DNA from: Deltaproteobacteria bacterium
Lineage (GTDB): Bacteria; Desulfobacterota; GWC2-55-46; DRQE01
Assembly (NCBI GenBank): GCA_015492495.1
Contig: WGEY01000069.1
Coordinates: 1-61,563, forward strand
Reading direction: 5' to 3'
DNA: 61,563 nt
The position numbers and the translations under genes were made by a program. The notes under the pieces were generated by a model. The model was not told where the DNA came from and made no database searches. It saw only the letters and a list, made by a program, of their open reading frames with translations. This document shows positions 45,574 through 54,420 of the stretch, one piece after another; positions within the stretch are counted from its first letter, which is position 1, and every line of letters begins with the position of its first letter.

Positions 45574-45822
45574 AGGGCATGGCGCCGGCGCCCGGTCCCT
45601 TGGTAGCCTGAAGAGGTGCCTCGTCACGCATCCGCACAAAGCCGCAACCGGCGGTTGACGATAGCCCGATGTATGCTGCGAGCGTACAGATCCCTTATAT
45701 CCGGAGGCTTCCCCGTGCGGAGCCTCAAGGACTGAATCGCAACACTATACGGTCCCGGACGGACGGTTGACGGTCCCTCCAGGCCCCCGCCTCCACCGAC
45801 GGACGGCATATACGGATTGTCA

Positions 45823-46515
45823 ATGAAGTTCGCCATATTGGTCTTTCCAGGTTCGAATTGCGACCACGACTGCTATCACGTGGTGAAACATCTCATGGGG
45901 CAGGACGCCGAGTATGTCTGGCACAAGTCCACCTCGCTCGAAGGCTTCGACTGCGTGATACTGCCGGGCGGGTTCTCCTACGGTGACTACCTGAGGACCG
46001 GCTCCATAGCGAGGTTTTCTCCCGTAATGGCCGAGGTTGAGAGGTTCGCGGGCAAGGGCGGGCTCGTCCTGGGGATATGCAACGGCTTTCAGATACTCTG
46101 CGAGGCTGGGATACTTCCAGGCGTGCTCATGCGCAACGAGGGGCTTAAGTTCATATGCAAGGGGGTCACCGTAAGGGTGGAGAACAATGGCACACCCTTT
46201 ACCTCCTCCTATTCCGCCGGCAGGGTGCTTTCCATGCCCATAGCCCATGCCGACGGCAACTACTTCGCCGACGACGACACGTTGAAGGCGCTCGAGGACA
46301 ACGGCCAGATCGTCTTCAGATACTCCACGCCGGACGGAAGGATCACGCCCGGGGCGAACCCGAACGGGTCGCTCGGAAACATCGCCGGCATAGTGAACAG
46401 GCGGGGCAATGTCCTCGGGATGATGCCGCACCCTGAGAGGGCCTGCGAGGAGGAGCTCGGGGGGACAGACGGAAGGGGGATCTTCGAGTCCCTCATAAAG
46501 GCGTTGGGCCGGTAG
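45823..46515 (+). CDS. purQ: Phosphoribosylformylglycinamidine synthase glutaminase subunit PurQ
   Basis: This 230-residue class I glutamine amidotransferase has nucleophile Cys in [12 protein letters not shown], the oxyanion and fold segments [12 protein letters not shown], and the catalytic His/Glu in MMPHPERA. It supplies ammonia to PurL. ATG 45823 is used (a TTG lies two codons earlier). Confidence 0.95.
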   Translation: MKFAILVFPGSNCDHDCYHVVKHLMGQDAEYVWHKSTSLEGFDCVILPGGFSYGDYLRTGSIARFSPVMAEVERFAGKGGLVLGICNGFQILCEAGILPGVLMRNEGLKFICKGVTVRVENNGTPFTSSYSAGRVLSMPIAHADGNYFADDDTLKALEDNGQIVFRYSTPDGRITPGANPNGSLGNIAGIVNRRGNVLGMMPHPERACEEELGGTDGRGIFESLIKALGR

Positions 46516-46621
46516 GGTCTCCGAAGGAAGACGACTTTGTTAAATACATATTCCTTAACATACGAAGGTTCCGTGTCCGGGCGACGTGCGTGCGGGGACG
46601 AGCTTCGACCTGAGGGTTCAG

Positions 46622-47494
46622 ATGGGTGACAAGAGCCGCCTCGAGGAGGCGCTTGAAAGAGGGGACTTCGTCATAACGGCCGAGATATGCCCCCCTAGGG
46701 GAACCGATACGCGGGGCTTCCTCGAAAAGGCCCGGCTTATAAGGGATAGGGTGGTAGCCGCCAACGTCACCGACAACCAGAGGGCGGTGATGAGGCTATC
46801 GAGCCTCGCCTGCTCGGTGTTGCTTTTGAGGGAAGGCATAGAACCGGTCTTCCAGATGACCTGCAGGGACCGCAACCGCCTCGCCATACAGTCCGACATA
46901 ATGGGCGCGTGGACGCTCGGTGTGCGCAACATACTGGCGCTCACGGGCGACCACGTCTCGCACGGCGACCACCGTGAGGCCAAGGCCGTCTTCGACCTGG
47001 ACTCCGTGCAGCTCGTGCACACCATAGATCTTCTGAACCACGGGAAGAACCTCAAGGGAAGGGAGCTCCGCGGCGGCACGGGCTTCTACATCGGGGCCGT
47101 TGTGGCCCCTGAGGCCGAGCCCTTCGGGCCGGAGTGGATCAAGTTCGAAAAGAAGATCGACGCAGGTGCTAGGTTCTTCCAGACGCAGGCCGTCTTCGAC
47201 ATGGACAGGTTCAAGGCCTTTTTTGACGACGCAGAAAGGCTGGGCGCAAAGATACTCGCTGGCATACTGCTTCTCAAGTCGGCTAGGATGGCGCACTTCC
47301 TGAACAACAACGTACCGGGCGTCAACGTGCCGCAGGATCTCATAGAGGAGCTCGAGGGGTCGACCGACGAGCTCGAAAAAGGCATTGAGATAGCATCGCG
47401 GCAGCTGAGGGAGCTCAAGGGCTTCTGCCACGGCGCGCACATAATGGCCATAGGACAGGAGGAGAGCGTGCCCAGGATCGTGGACCTGGCCTGA
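46622..47494 (+). CDS. metF: Methylenetetrahydrofolate reductase (MetF-like)
   Basis: This 290-residue TIM-barrel flavoprotein has the N-terminal FVITAEICPPRGTD, FQMTCRDRNR, and NILALTGDH motifs of the MTHFR family. It reduces methylene-THF to methyl-THF. Lineages with the Wood-Ljungdahl pathway use a similar short form, sometimes with MetV, which is not visible here. ATG 46622 has GAGGG 6 bases upstream. Confidence 0.92.
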   Translation: MGDKSRLEEALERGDFVITAEICPPRGTDTRGFLEKARLIRDRVVAANVTDNQRAVMRLSSLACSVLLLREGIEPVFQMTCRDRNRLAIQSDIMGAWTLGVRNILALTGDHVSHGDHREAKAVFDLDSVQLVHTIDLLNHGKNLKGRELRGGTGFYIGAVVAPEAEPFGPEWIKFEKKIDAGARFFQTQAVFDMDRFKAFFDDAERLGAKILAGILLLKSARMAHFLNNNVPGVNVPQDLIEELEGSTDELEKGIEIASRQLRELKGFCHGAHIMAIGQEESVPRIVDLA

Positions 47495-47532
47495 AGACCA
47501 CACAGCCACCGGCCGCTGGTGAGGGGCGCCGG

Positions 47533-47733
47533 CTACGCCATCGAATCCATCGAGTCCTTGAAGTGCTCGACGAAGTCTTCGGCGTGCAGAGGCCGGATGA
47601 TTATCCACTTCTTCTCCTCGTCGAGCCTGATCTCCACCTCGGCCCCCGGTATAAGCCCGAGCCGCCTCATGTACTCCTCCGGCAGGACCACACCTTCCTT
47701 GCCCTTTTCTATCCTGACGATCTTTCCTTTCAT
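47533..47733 (-). CDS. AbrB/MazE-like DNA-binding protein
   Basis: This 66-residue protein has a SpoVT-AbrB swapped-hairpin domain: KGKIVRIEKGKEGVVLPEEY and LGLIPGAEVEIRLDEEK. Such proteins are MazE/VapB antitoxins or AbrB regulators. No toxin gene lies next to it on either side, so it is an orphan regulator or antitoxin. ATG 47733 is preferred over a start at 47766; GAGG lies 9 bases upstream. It is divergent from the HAMP gene. Confidence 0.85.
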   Translation of the reverse strand: MKGKIVRIEKGKEGVVLPEEYMRRLGLIPGAEVEIRLDEEKKWIIIRPLHAEDFVEHFKDSMDSMA

Positions 47734-47769
47734 GTCACAGCGCCTCTTTTCGGTTGTCTTTGTCATTAG

Positions 47770-47799
47770 ATATTAGTTTCACACAGCGCCCCAAGTCAA
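47770..47799 (-). promoter_or_regulatory. Promoter of the AbrB-like gene
   Basis: Minus strand: TTGACT (47799-47794), 18-bp spacer, TAATAT (47775-47770). It is back-to-back with the plus-strand promoter at 47813, so one bound AbrB-like dimer could act on both. Confidence 0.5.
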
Positions 47800-47812
47800 G
47801 CAAATTCCCGCC

Positions 47813-47841
47813 TTGACAAATTTTTCAAAAGGGTTTTAAAT
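47813..47841 (+). promoter_or_regulatory. Promoter of the HAMP-domain gene
   Basis: TTGACA (47813-47818), 17-bp spacer, TTAAAT (47836-47841). The predicted leader to the gene is under 25 nt. Confidence 0.5.
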
Positions 47842-47865
47842 GAAGAGAATGAGCCGAAACGGAGC

Positions 47866-48441
47866 GTGGAATTGAAAGGAATCGAGAACGAGGAGCCGGT
47901 CAAGGAGCCTGCCGAGCGTAAAAAGGCCGTACGACAAAGATACTTTGTCGCAAGGGAACTGCAGCTTTCCATCGCCCTCCTGGTCATCATGGCCCTTCTC
48001 GGCGGCATATTCCTTCAATCCGTAGCCGCAGCACTCACAACCCACTTCAACCTCGAAACGCCGATACTCGGCGTCATACTCGTTGTAGGATACGTCCTCA
48101 TCGTAGCCTTCCTCGCGGTCTTCTTCTCCCACAGGCTTGTCGGCCCGTTCAAGCGGCTCGAGTTCGAGATGCGCCACATCAAGGACGGAGAGCTCGCCCG
48201 GAGGCTCACCGTGCGAACACGTGACGACCTCCATGTGCGGAACTTCGTGGAACACGTAAACGACATGATATCAAAGTTCGAGGAGATGAGCGAGGCCTAC
48301 AACAAGCTCAACAGCACCATATCCAAGGGGCTCGCCAGGGTGGTGGAGGAGCTGTCGAACGAGGACTTCGACTGCGACAAGATAAAGAAGGAGCTCAAGT
48401 CCCTCCAGAAGGAGATCCACAGGTACAGGGAGAGGTGGTAG
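47866..48441 (+). CDS. Two-helix membrane protein with HAMP domain and no output domain
   Basis: This 191-residue protein has two membrane helices (about 33-55 and 66-88), then a HAMP domain (SHRLVGPFKRLEFEMRHIKDGEL and following), then a coiled-coil tail ending RYRERW. Sensor kinases and chemoreceptors carry such parts, but here there is no kinase or methyl-accepting domain. Two regions of positive charge precede helix 1. GTG 47866 is used; TTG 47872 has better ribosome-site spacing. Confidence 0.8.
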   Translation: MELKGIENEEPVKEPAERKKAVRQRYFVARELQLSIALLVIMALLGGIFLQSVAAALTTHFNLETPILGVILVVGYVLIVAFLAVFFSHRLVGPFKRLEFEMRHIKDGELARRLTVRTRDDLHVRNFVEHVNDMISKFEEMSEAYNKLNSTISKGLARVVEELSNEDFDCDKIKKELKSLQKEIHRYRERW

Positions 48442-48457
48442 CCCTCCGGGCTTCGGC

Positions 48458-48967
48458 ATGCGGTCAAAGACGGCGAACAAGACGCGTCTCGGGCGGACCG
48501 TGGTCTTTACCCTCCTTGCGCTCCTGTCGTTGTTGTGCGGCCCCTCCGGCGCCGCCTCACGGCCCGACGGCCGGGTGCTGTCCCTGCCGGTCAGGTGGGT
48601 GATAGACGGGGATACCATAGTGCTCCGGGGCGGCATAAAGGTGAGGTACGTGGGCATAGACACCCCGGAGGTCGGTGAAGCGTTCTACGAAGAGGCGAAG
48701 GAGCGTAACAGGAGCCTCGTCGGCCGCAAGGTGGTAAGGGTCGTTATATGCGGCGCTCAGCCGAGGGATGTCTACGGAAGGCTCCTTGGATCCGTCTACG
48801 TGGACGGCCTGGATGTCGGTGCCGTGCTCTTGAGGGAAGGGCTTGCAAGGACGCTTATCATCCCACCGTGCGGGCTCGCGCACGCAAAGGAGTACAGGGG
48901 TTATGAGAGGGATGCGCGGAGACTCGGGCTCGGGATATGGGGGACAAAGGGATCCAAGGGGCGTTGA
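48458..48967 (+). CDS. Secreted thermonuclease-family protein
   Basis: This 169-residue protein has a signal peptide (hydrophobic residues 14-28, likely cut near SGAAS) and a staphylococcal-nuclease fold. Calcium-binding DGDT, VRYVGIDTPE (catalytic Arg and Glu) and DVYGRLLGSVYV (second Arg) are kept. It probably cleaves extracellular or periplasmic nucleic acid. It starts 16 bp after the HAMP gene stop. Confidence 0.9.
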   Translation: MRSKTANKTRLGRTVVFTLLALLSLLCGPSGAASRPDGRVLSLPVRWVIDGDTIVLRGGIKVRYVGIDTPEVGEAFYEEAKERNRSLVGRKVVRVVICGAQPRDVYGRLLGSVYVDGLDVGAVLLREGLARTLIIPPCGLAHAKEYRGYERDARRLGLGIWGTKGSKGR

Positions 48968-49008
48968 AGGTCATCCTCAGCAGGGGTGCCGGAGGACCTC
49001 CGGTGGTC

Positions 49009-49037
49009 TTGACAGGGGATACCGGCTGTCTTATAAT
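49009..49037 (+). promoter_or_regulatory. Consensus sigma-70 promoter of tRNA-Cys
   Basis: TTGACA (49009-49014), 17-bp spacer, TATAAT (49032-49037): an exact consensus promoter. The predicted start is about 5 nt before the tRNA. Confidence 0.85.
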
Positions 49038-49048
49038 GCTTTGACATC

Positions 49049-49124
49049 GGCGGCGTACCCAAGTGGCTAAGGGAGCAGTCTGCAAAACTGCCATTCAGCG
49101 GTTCGAATCCGCTCGCCGCCTCCA
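49049..49124 (+). tRNA. tRNA-Cys (GCA anticodon)
   Basis: The acceptor stem GGCGGCG pairs with CGCCGCC, the T-loop GTTCGAATC is intact, the anticodon loop reads CTGCAAA giving GCA, the discriminator is U (typical of tRNA-Cys), and CCA is encoded. Confidence 0.95.
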
Positions 49125-49166
49125 TTCCGTCCTCGTGCGCCGCAGCTTCACCGAAGCAACGACGCC

Positions 49167-50192
49167 TCACTCTTCGGCCCTCTCATACTGTTTCGGCCAC
49201 TCGACCTTGACCCCGAGCGACCTTGCGGCGGCAAGCGGCCAGTAGGGGTTGCGGAGGAGCTCCCTTCCAAGCGCCACCATGTCCGCCCTGTGGTTGGCCA
49301 CGATCTCCTCGGCAAGTTCGGCCCCTTTTATGCAGCCCACCGCAATGGTCTTCACACCAAGCCGCTCTTTCAGCGCCGAGGAGTAAGGTACCTGGTAGCC
49401 AGGAAAGACGCGACCGGGCCCCACGGGCGCTATGCCGCCAGAGGATACATGCCATATATCCACGCCTTCATCCTTGAGCGCATCCACGATTCCTATTGTG
49501 TCATCGAGCTCCATGCCCCCAGGTATGTGGTCCACCGCGGAAATGCGCACTGAAAGCGGCCTTTTCTCCGGCCACTCCTCTCTCACCGCCGCTATCACCT
49601 CCTTAAGGAGGCGAGCGCGGTTGGCCGGCGGGCCGCCGTAGCCGTCGGTACGCCTGTTCGTCACCGGCGAGAGGAACTCGTTCAGTAGGTACCCGTGTGC
49701 GGCATGTACCTCAACGAGGTCGAACCCGGCCCGTCTCGCCCTCTTGGCGGCCTCCGCAAAGGCTGCGACGATCTTTTCGATGCCGTCGGCCGTGAGCTCT
49801 TCGGGCGTGGCGTATTCCTCGTCAAAGGCGATGGCCGACGGGGCTACCGGGACCGATCCCCTCGCCCCGGACTTTCTGCCGGCATGGGCTATCTGGAGGC
49901 CTATCTTGGCACCGTGGCTGTGGACGTTGTCGGTGATCCTCTTGAGCATGGGAATGTGTTCATCGGACCATATCCCGAGATCATAGTCGCTTATGCGGCC
50001 GCGGGGCTCCACAGCCGTGGCTTCCATGATGATGAGCCCTGCTCCGCCCACCGCCCTCGTGACGTAATGGATGAGGTGCCAGTCATTCGCCATGCCGTCG
50101 GTTGCGGCCGAGTACTGGCACATGGGCGGCATCACTATCCTGTTCCGGATCTCGAGTTCCCTTAGGGTGACGGGTGTGAAGAGTTTGCTCAT
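49167..50192 (-). CDS. namA: Old Yellow Enzyme family NADPH dehydrogenase (NamA/YqjM-like)
   Basis: This 341-residue FMN ene-reductase has MPPMCQYSA (redox-tuning Cys), QIAHAGRKS, VEVHAAHGYLLNEFLSPVTNRR (His pair) and a C-terminal GRELLRNPYWPLAAA motif. It reduces activated C=C bonds. ATG 50192 has GGGGGG upstream; the longer frame from 50219 is unlikely. It points toward the tRNA gene and is followed on the same strand by no further gene. Confidence 0.93.
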   Translation of the reverse strand: MSKLFTPVTLRELEIRNRIVMPPMCQYSAATDGMANDWHLIHYVTRAVGGAGLIIMEATAVEPRGRISDYDLGIWSDEHIPMLKRITDNVHSHGAKIGLQIAHAGRKSGARGSVPVAPSAIAFDEEYATPEELTADGIEKIVAAFAEAAKRARRAGFDLVEVHAAHGYLLNEFLSPVTNRRTDGYGGPPANRARLLKEVIAAVREEWPEKRPLSVRISAVDHIPGGMELDDTIGIVDALKDEGVDIWHVSSGGIAPVGPGRVFPGYQVPYSSALKERLGVKTIAVGCIKGAELAEEIVANHRADMVALGRELLRNPYWPLAAARSLGVKVEWPKQYERAEE

Positions 50193-50220
50193 ACAGGAGC
50201 CCCCCTTAGATGGAAGCACA

Positions 50221-50889
50221 TCAGTACCTCTGGTATACCCACTTGACCCTGCCGATTATGAAGTCTTCACCGATGTTCTTAGTCGGAATGGTCGTCTCAG
50301 GAAAGGTCGGGTTGTCGGGTTTCAGGACTATGCGGTCCGGATAGACGAAGACCCTCTTTATGGTGGCGCCTTCGTAGTTGAGCCATACGGCGTAGAGCTT
50401 CCCGCTTATGAGGTGACGGTCCCTCGTGTCGACCCCCACGGTCGCACCGTCGAGGATGCTGGGCTCCATGCTGTCTCCCTCGACCCTTATGACGACCATC
50501 CCATCCTTGTAGTCCCTCTTGGGGATGGATACCGCGTCGATGGGCTCACCCTTGGGAAACTCCTTCGGCCCCCTGGAGCCGGCCATGCCGTAGACCTCTA
50601 CCGTCACGTACTCTTCGCAGTAGACCGGATGCGCATTCTCTCCGGTGCTCTTCAGCTCCTTGGCGCTGTAGACGAACATGGGCCCCTTGCCCGTCAAGAG
50701 CCAGTCGAGGGAAACAGAGCCGAGGCTGGCGATCTTGCAGAGGGTCTGGATGTCCGGGCTCCTCTTGTTCTTTTCGTAGTCGCTTATCGTGGCTACCCTG
50801 GAGAAGCCGAGCTTGTTGGCGAATGCCGCCTGGTTTATGTGCAGGAGTTCGTCCCTTATGTGTTTTATTCTTTCACCGAGCGTTGACAT
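50221..50889 (-). CDS. LexA/CI-like S24 repressor with HTH domain
   Basis: This 222-residue protein has an N-terminal HTH (residues 1-66, including SLDWLLTGKG) and a C-terminal S24 peptidase domain with Ser140 (VEGDSMEPS), Lys178 (GATIKRV) and a scissile Ala103-Gly104. It can probably self-cleave on RecA activation, like phage CI. It is divergent from the HTH gene at 51139, and their promoters overlap. No phage genes surround it. Confidence 0.93.
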   Translation of the reverse strand: MSTLGERIKHIRDELLHINQAAFANKLGFSRVATISDYEKNKRSPDIQTLCKIASLGSVSLDWLLTGKGPMFVYSAKELKSTGENAHPVYCEEYVTVEVYGMAGSRGPKEFPKGEPIDAVSIPKRDYKDGMVVIRVEGDSMEPSILDGATVGVDTRDRHLISGKLYAVWLNYEGATIKRVFVYPDRIVLKPDNPTFPETTIPTKNIGEDFIIGRVKWVYQRY

Positions 50890-50916
50890 CTCTTACACGA
50901 AAACGTAAAAAACCCT

Positions 50917-50946
50917 TTGACAAAAATACGCAACATGGTATATAAT
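50917..50946 (+). promoter_or_regulatory. Strong rightward promoter of the HTH regulator gene
   Basis: TTGACA (50917-50922), 18-bp spacer, TATAAT (50941-50946). The leader to the gene at 51139 is about 185 nt. TTACG/TTACAC-type motifs at about 50893, 50968 and 51005 flank the site and could be operator halves. Confidence 0.6.
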
Positions 50947-50967
50947 GCGAAATCAACCGATAATCAA
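50939..50967 (-). promoter_or_regulatory. Leftward promoter of the S24 repressor gene
   Basis: Minus strand: TTGATT (50967-50962), 17-bp spacer, TATATA (50944-50939). Its -10 shares bases with the opposing -10, so the two promoters compete for the same stretch. Confidence 0.5.
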
Positions 50968-51138
50968 TTACGCACATCGTGTTTTGAGGACGATTCCGCT
51001 TTAGATTACGTTTACACTGCAGGCATGCCCGGTAAGGTCTGCCCCCTCGCACAAGGGGGGCGGCTTCTGCCGGCACCTTAGGGCAGGTTATAATTGTTAT
51101 AGCATGAGAGGATTCTAACGTCAAGAGGGAGGTTCATC

Positions 51139-51633
51139 ATGCGTGTAAATCATACAGATGTAATTGAAAGAATGAAACGTGCGGGAGGGCTTAAGAACGA
51201 TTCAAGGCTTGCAAGGGCGCTCGGGGTAACCCCCCAGGCGCTTTCCAATTACAAGAAAAGGGGCAAGGTGCCTTCTGACCTCATCCTCAAGTTCGCCGGC
51301 ATGAACGGGTTGAGCGTGGACTGGCTCTTGACAGGCGAGGGGCACAGGTACCTGGCGGAACGCGAAGGCGGTAAGGGCGCCGCGGGTGCCTCACACGGAG
51401 AGGTGGCGCGGGGGTTTGCGAAGTTCGCGGCGCTGACCCCGGATGAGCTGATCTATATCGGCAAGCTCCTCAGGATAATGCGTTCCTCCGACAGCTCCAC
51501 ATCCGAGGTCCTCAAGTGGAGCATAGATGCCTTCCTCAAGGCCGTCGAGTCATCCGGCGATGAGAAAACGAAGGGCCGCTGCGAAGAAGGTATAGAGCAG
51601 CCGTCGGACAACGGCGGCAACGAGGGCTGCTGA
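51139..51633 (+). CDS. CI-type helix-turn-helix regulator without peptidase domain
   Basis: This 164-residue protein has an N-terminal phage CI-type HTH (RALGVTPQALSNYKKRGKVPSDLI). It contains SVDWLLTGEGHRY, nearly the same as SLDWLLTGKGPMF in the divergent S24 repressor, so their DNA-binding domains are related. The C-terminal half has no S24 residues and may only dimerise. A Cro-like role is inferred. The ATG has GAGGGAGG upstream. Confidence 0.85.
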   Translation: MRVNHTDVIERMKRAGGLKNDSRLARALGVTPQALSNYKKRGKVPSDLILKFAGMNGLSVDWLLTGEGHRYLAEREGGKGAAGASHGEVARGFAKFAALTPDELIYIGKLLRIMRSSDSSTSEVLKWSIDAFLKAVESSGDEKTKGRCEEGIEQPSDNGGNEGC

Positions 51634-51808
51634 CAGATCCCTGACACTGTGGGCAATGCGGGGCTCCCCTGTATCGGCCTGCTACTCAGAGCGGGCCGTC
51701 CAACCTCTCCAGTCTCCAATCCCCGCGGCTAATGAGCTCACCGCACCTTCTCGAGCCCGGATCGAGGTATAGGGGCTTAAACACCCTTCCCCTTACCTCT
51801 CAATAACC

Positions 51809-51837
51809 TTGACAGAGCCATAAATCCTTAATAATAT
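51809..51837 (+). promoter_or_regulatory. Promoter of gyrA
   Basis: TTGACA (51809-51814), 17-bp spacer, TAATAT (51832-51837), in an AT-rich stretch before the gene. Nothing else stands out in 51634-51896. Confidence 0.55.
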
Positions 51838-51896
51838 AAAACATTAGCCGATCATATCCAACCGTTGTTTTTATCGCCATGGAGGTGTAAGTAGGT

Positions 51897-54338
51897 ATGG
51901 CCCAGGAACAGATCCCGGTCGCTATCGAAGACGAGATGCAGAAGTCCTACATGGACTATGCCATGAGCGTCATTATAGGCAGGGCACTTCCCGACGTACG
52001 CGACGGACTCAAGCCGGTCCACAGAAGGATCATCTACGCGATGCACGAGATGGGGGTCGAGTGGAACAAGCCCTACAAGAAGTCCGCCCGCGTGGTCGGA
52101 GACGTCATCGGTAAATACCACCCCCATGGCGACGCCGCGGTCTACGATGCGATAACCCGCATGGTCCAGGACTTCTCCCTGCGCTATCCCCTCATAGACG
52201 GCCAGGGCAACTTCGGATCCATTGACGGCGATCCACCGGCCGCCATGCGTTACACAGAGGTGCGCATGTCCAGGCTCGCCTGCGACCTCCTCGGCGACAT
52301 AGGAAAGGAGACCGTCGACTTCATGCCCAACTACGACGGCTCGCTCTCCGAGCCGGTCGTACTGCCTGCGGCCTTCCCGAACCTCCTTGTAAACGGCTCC
52401 TCGGGCATTGCCGTGGGCATGGCCACGAACATGCCGCCGCACAACATCTCCGAGGTGATAGATGCCATAATACACCTGATACGGAACCCGGAGGCCACCG
52501 TGGATGAGCTCATGGAGATCATCCCGGGTCCAGACTTCCCCACCGGCGGCTTCATCTACGGGGTGGAGGGCATAAAGGAGGCCTACAGGACCGGAAGGGG
52601 TATCATACAGCTCAGGGCCAGGGTAAACGTCGAAACGCACCCCAGGACCGGAAGGGTGAGCCTTGTCATAACCGAAGTGCCCTACATGGTCAACAAGGCC
52701 AAGCTCATCGAGAAGATAGCGGACCTGGTCAGGGACAAGAAGATAGAGGGCATCTCGGACATACGGGACGAGTCCGACAGGGAGGGGATGAGGGTCGTCA
52801 TAGAACTCAAGAAGGACGAGATAGCCGAGATCGTGCTGAACAACCTCTACCTCCACACCCAGATGAAGGCGTCCTTCGGCGTGATAAACCTCGCTCTGGT
52901 CGACGGCCAGCCCCGCGTGCTCAACCTGGTGGAGCTCCTCGGGCAGTTCATAGGCTTCAGGAAAGAGGTCGTGACCAGGCGGCTCGCCTTTGACCTCAGG
53001 AAGGCACGCGAACGCGCGCATATCCTGGAGGGGTTGAAGATAGCCATAGACAACCTCGACAGGGTCATAAAGCTCATAAGGGCTTCGAAAAGCCCCCAGG
53101 AGGCCAGGCAGGGGCTCATGGATAACTTCGGGCTTACCGCGGTGCAGGCGCAGGCCATACTGGACATGAGGCTCCAGAGGCTTACAGCGCTCGAAAGGGA
53201 CAAGATAATCACCGAGTACAAGGAGGTCAAGGCGCTCATAAGGAAGATAGAGGAGATCCTCGGAAGCGAGAAGCTCCTCATGGGCGTCATCGTCGACGAG
53301 CTCGAGGAGATAAAGCAGAGATACGGCGACGAGAGGAGAACCGAGATCGTCGCAATGCAGGGCGAGATAACGCTGGAGGATGTCATAGCCGAGGAGGATA
53401 TGGTCGTCACCATATCGTACCGCGGCTACATAAAGAGAAACCCCACGAGCCTTTTCAGGATACAGCGTAGAGGCGGCAAGGGGAAGATGGGGATGACCAC
53501 CAGGGACGAGGACTTTGTTTCGAGCCTGTTTGTCGCATCCACCCACAGCCACATACTCTTCTTCACGGACAGGGGCAAGGCCTATTCCCGCAAGGTCTAC
53601 GACCTTCCTCAGGCCGGAAGGGCCGCAAGGGGCAGGGCCATAGTCAACATACTAAACCTCTCGCCGGGCGAGAGGATATCCGCCTACCTGCCTGTGAGGG
53701 AGTTCGAGAGCGGCAAGTACGTGGTAATGGGCACCAGCCGCGGTGTGGTCAAGAAGACCGATCTCATGGCCTTCTCCCACATACGTTCCGGCGGGATAAT
53801 CGCGGTCAACCTGGACGAGGGCGACAGCCTCATAGGGGCCCGCCTCACCGACGGACACAGGGGCATATTCATCGGCACGCGCAATGGAATGGCCATAAGG
53901 TTCAACGAGGACGAGGTAAGGGAGATGGGACGCCAGGCCAGGGGTGTGAGGGGGATAAGGCTCGGCAAGGGTGACAGGGTCGTGGCCATGGAGGCCCTCG
54001 ACGAGGACACGACGATACTGACCGTCACCGAAAGGGGCTACGGCAAGAGGACGATGCTATCGGAGTACCGCACCCAGTCAAGGGGCGGAAGCGGCATCAT
54101 CAACATAAAGGTGACCGCAAAGAACGGCCCGGTCGTTGGCATAGCGCAGGTCAAGGACACCGACGAGGTGATGATCACCACGAGCAAGGGCAAGATCATA
54201 AGGATCGACGTCAAGGACGTATCCGTCATAGGGAGAAACACCCAGGGCGTAAAGCTGATGGACATAGAGGACGACGAGGTGGTTACGGATATCGCTCTTA
54301 TAGCGGACAAGGAAGACAAGTTGACCGTGGTCGACTGA
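51897..54338 (+). CDS. gyrA: DNA gyrase subunit A
   Basis: This 813-residue type II topoisomerase subunit has active-site Tyr119 in [11 protein letters not shown]. The GyrA box QRRGGKGK in the C-terminal beta-pinwheel separates it from ParC. The quinolone-contact position equivalent to E. coli Ser83 is Ala ([12 protein letters not shown]), as in some other bacteria. gyrB is not adjacent. It is preceded by its own promoter. Confidence 0.96.
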   Translation: MAQEQIPVAIEDEMQKSYMDYAMSVIIGRALPDVRDGLKPVHRRIIYAMHEMGVEWNKPYKKSARVVGDVIGKYHPHGDAAVYDAITRMVQDFSLRYPLIDGQGNFGSIDGDPPAAMRYTEVRMSRLACDLLGDIGKETVDFMPNYDGSLSEPVVLPAAFPNLLVNGSSGIAVGMATNMPPHNISEVIDAIIHLIRNPEATVDELMEIIPGPDFPTGGFIYGVEGIKEAYRTGRGIIQLRARVNVETHPRTGRVSLVITEVPYMVNKAKLIEKIADLVRDKKIEGISDIRDESDREGMRVVIELKKDEIAEIVLNNLYLHTQMKASFGVINLALVDGQPRVLNLVELLGQFIGFRKEVVTRRLAFDLRKARERAHILEGLKIAIDNLDRVIKLIRASKSPQEARQGLMDNFGLTAVQAQAILDMRLQRLTALERDKIITEYKEVKALIRKIEEILGSEKLLMGVIVDELEEIKQRYGDERRTEIVAMQGEITLEDVIAEEDMVVTISYRGYIKRNPTSLFRIQRRGGKGKMGMTTRDEDFVSSLFVASTHSHILFFTDRGKAYSRKVYDLPQAGRAARGRAIVNILNLSPGERISAYLPVREFESGKYVVMGTSRGVVKKTDLMAFSHIRSGGIIAVNLDEGDSLIGARLTDGHRGIFIGTRNGMAIRFNEDEVREMGRQARGVRGIRLGKGDRVVAMEALDEDTTILTVTERGYGKRTMLSEYRTQSRGGSGIINIKVTAKNGPVVGIAQVKDTDEVMITTSKGKIIRIDVKDVSVIGRNTQGVKLMDIEDDEVVTDIALIADKEDKLTVVD

Positions 54339-54420
54339 GGCACACAAAAGCAACCCCCGGAAGCGAACCCCCTGCAAGCAATGCGCTTTGCCCGTCCGCA
54401 AGGACGGCTCCGGAGTTTCC

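Noticed and set aside
47533..47733. Type II toxin-antitoxin pair
   Set aside because: The AbrB/MazE-like protein has no small toxin frame next to it on either strand.
50221..51633. Prophage or prophage remnant
   Set aside because: Only the two regulators resemble phage proteins; no integrase, structural genes or att repeats were seen around them.
51852..53552. 566-codon minus-strand frame opposite gyrA
   Set aside because: It is the antisense shadow of a strongly conserved gene, with His/Leu-rich translation and no domain.
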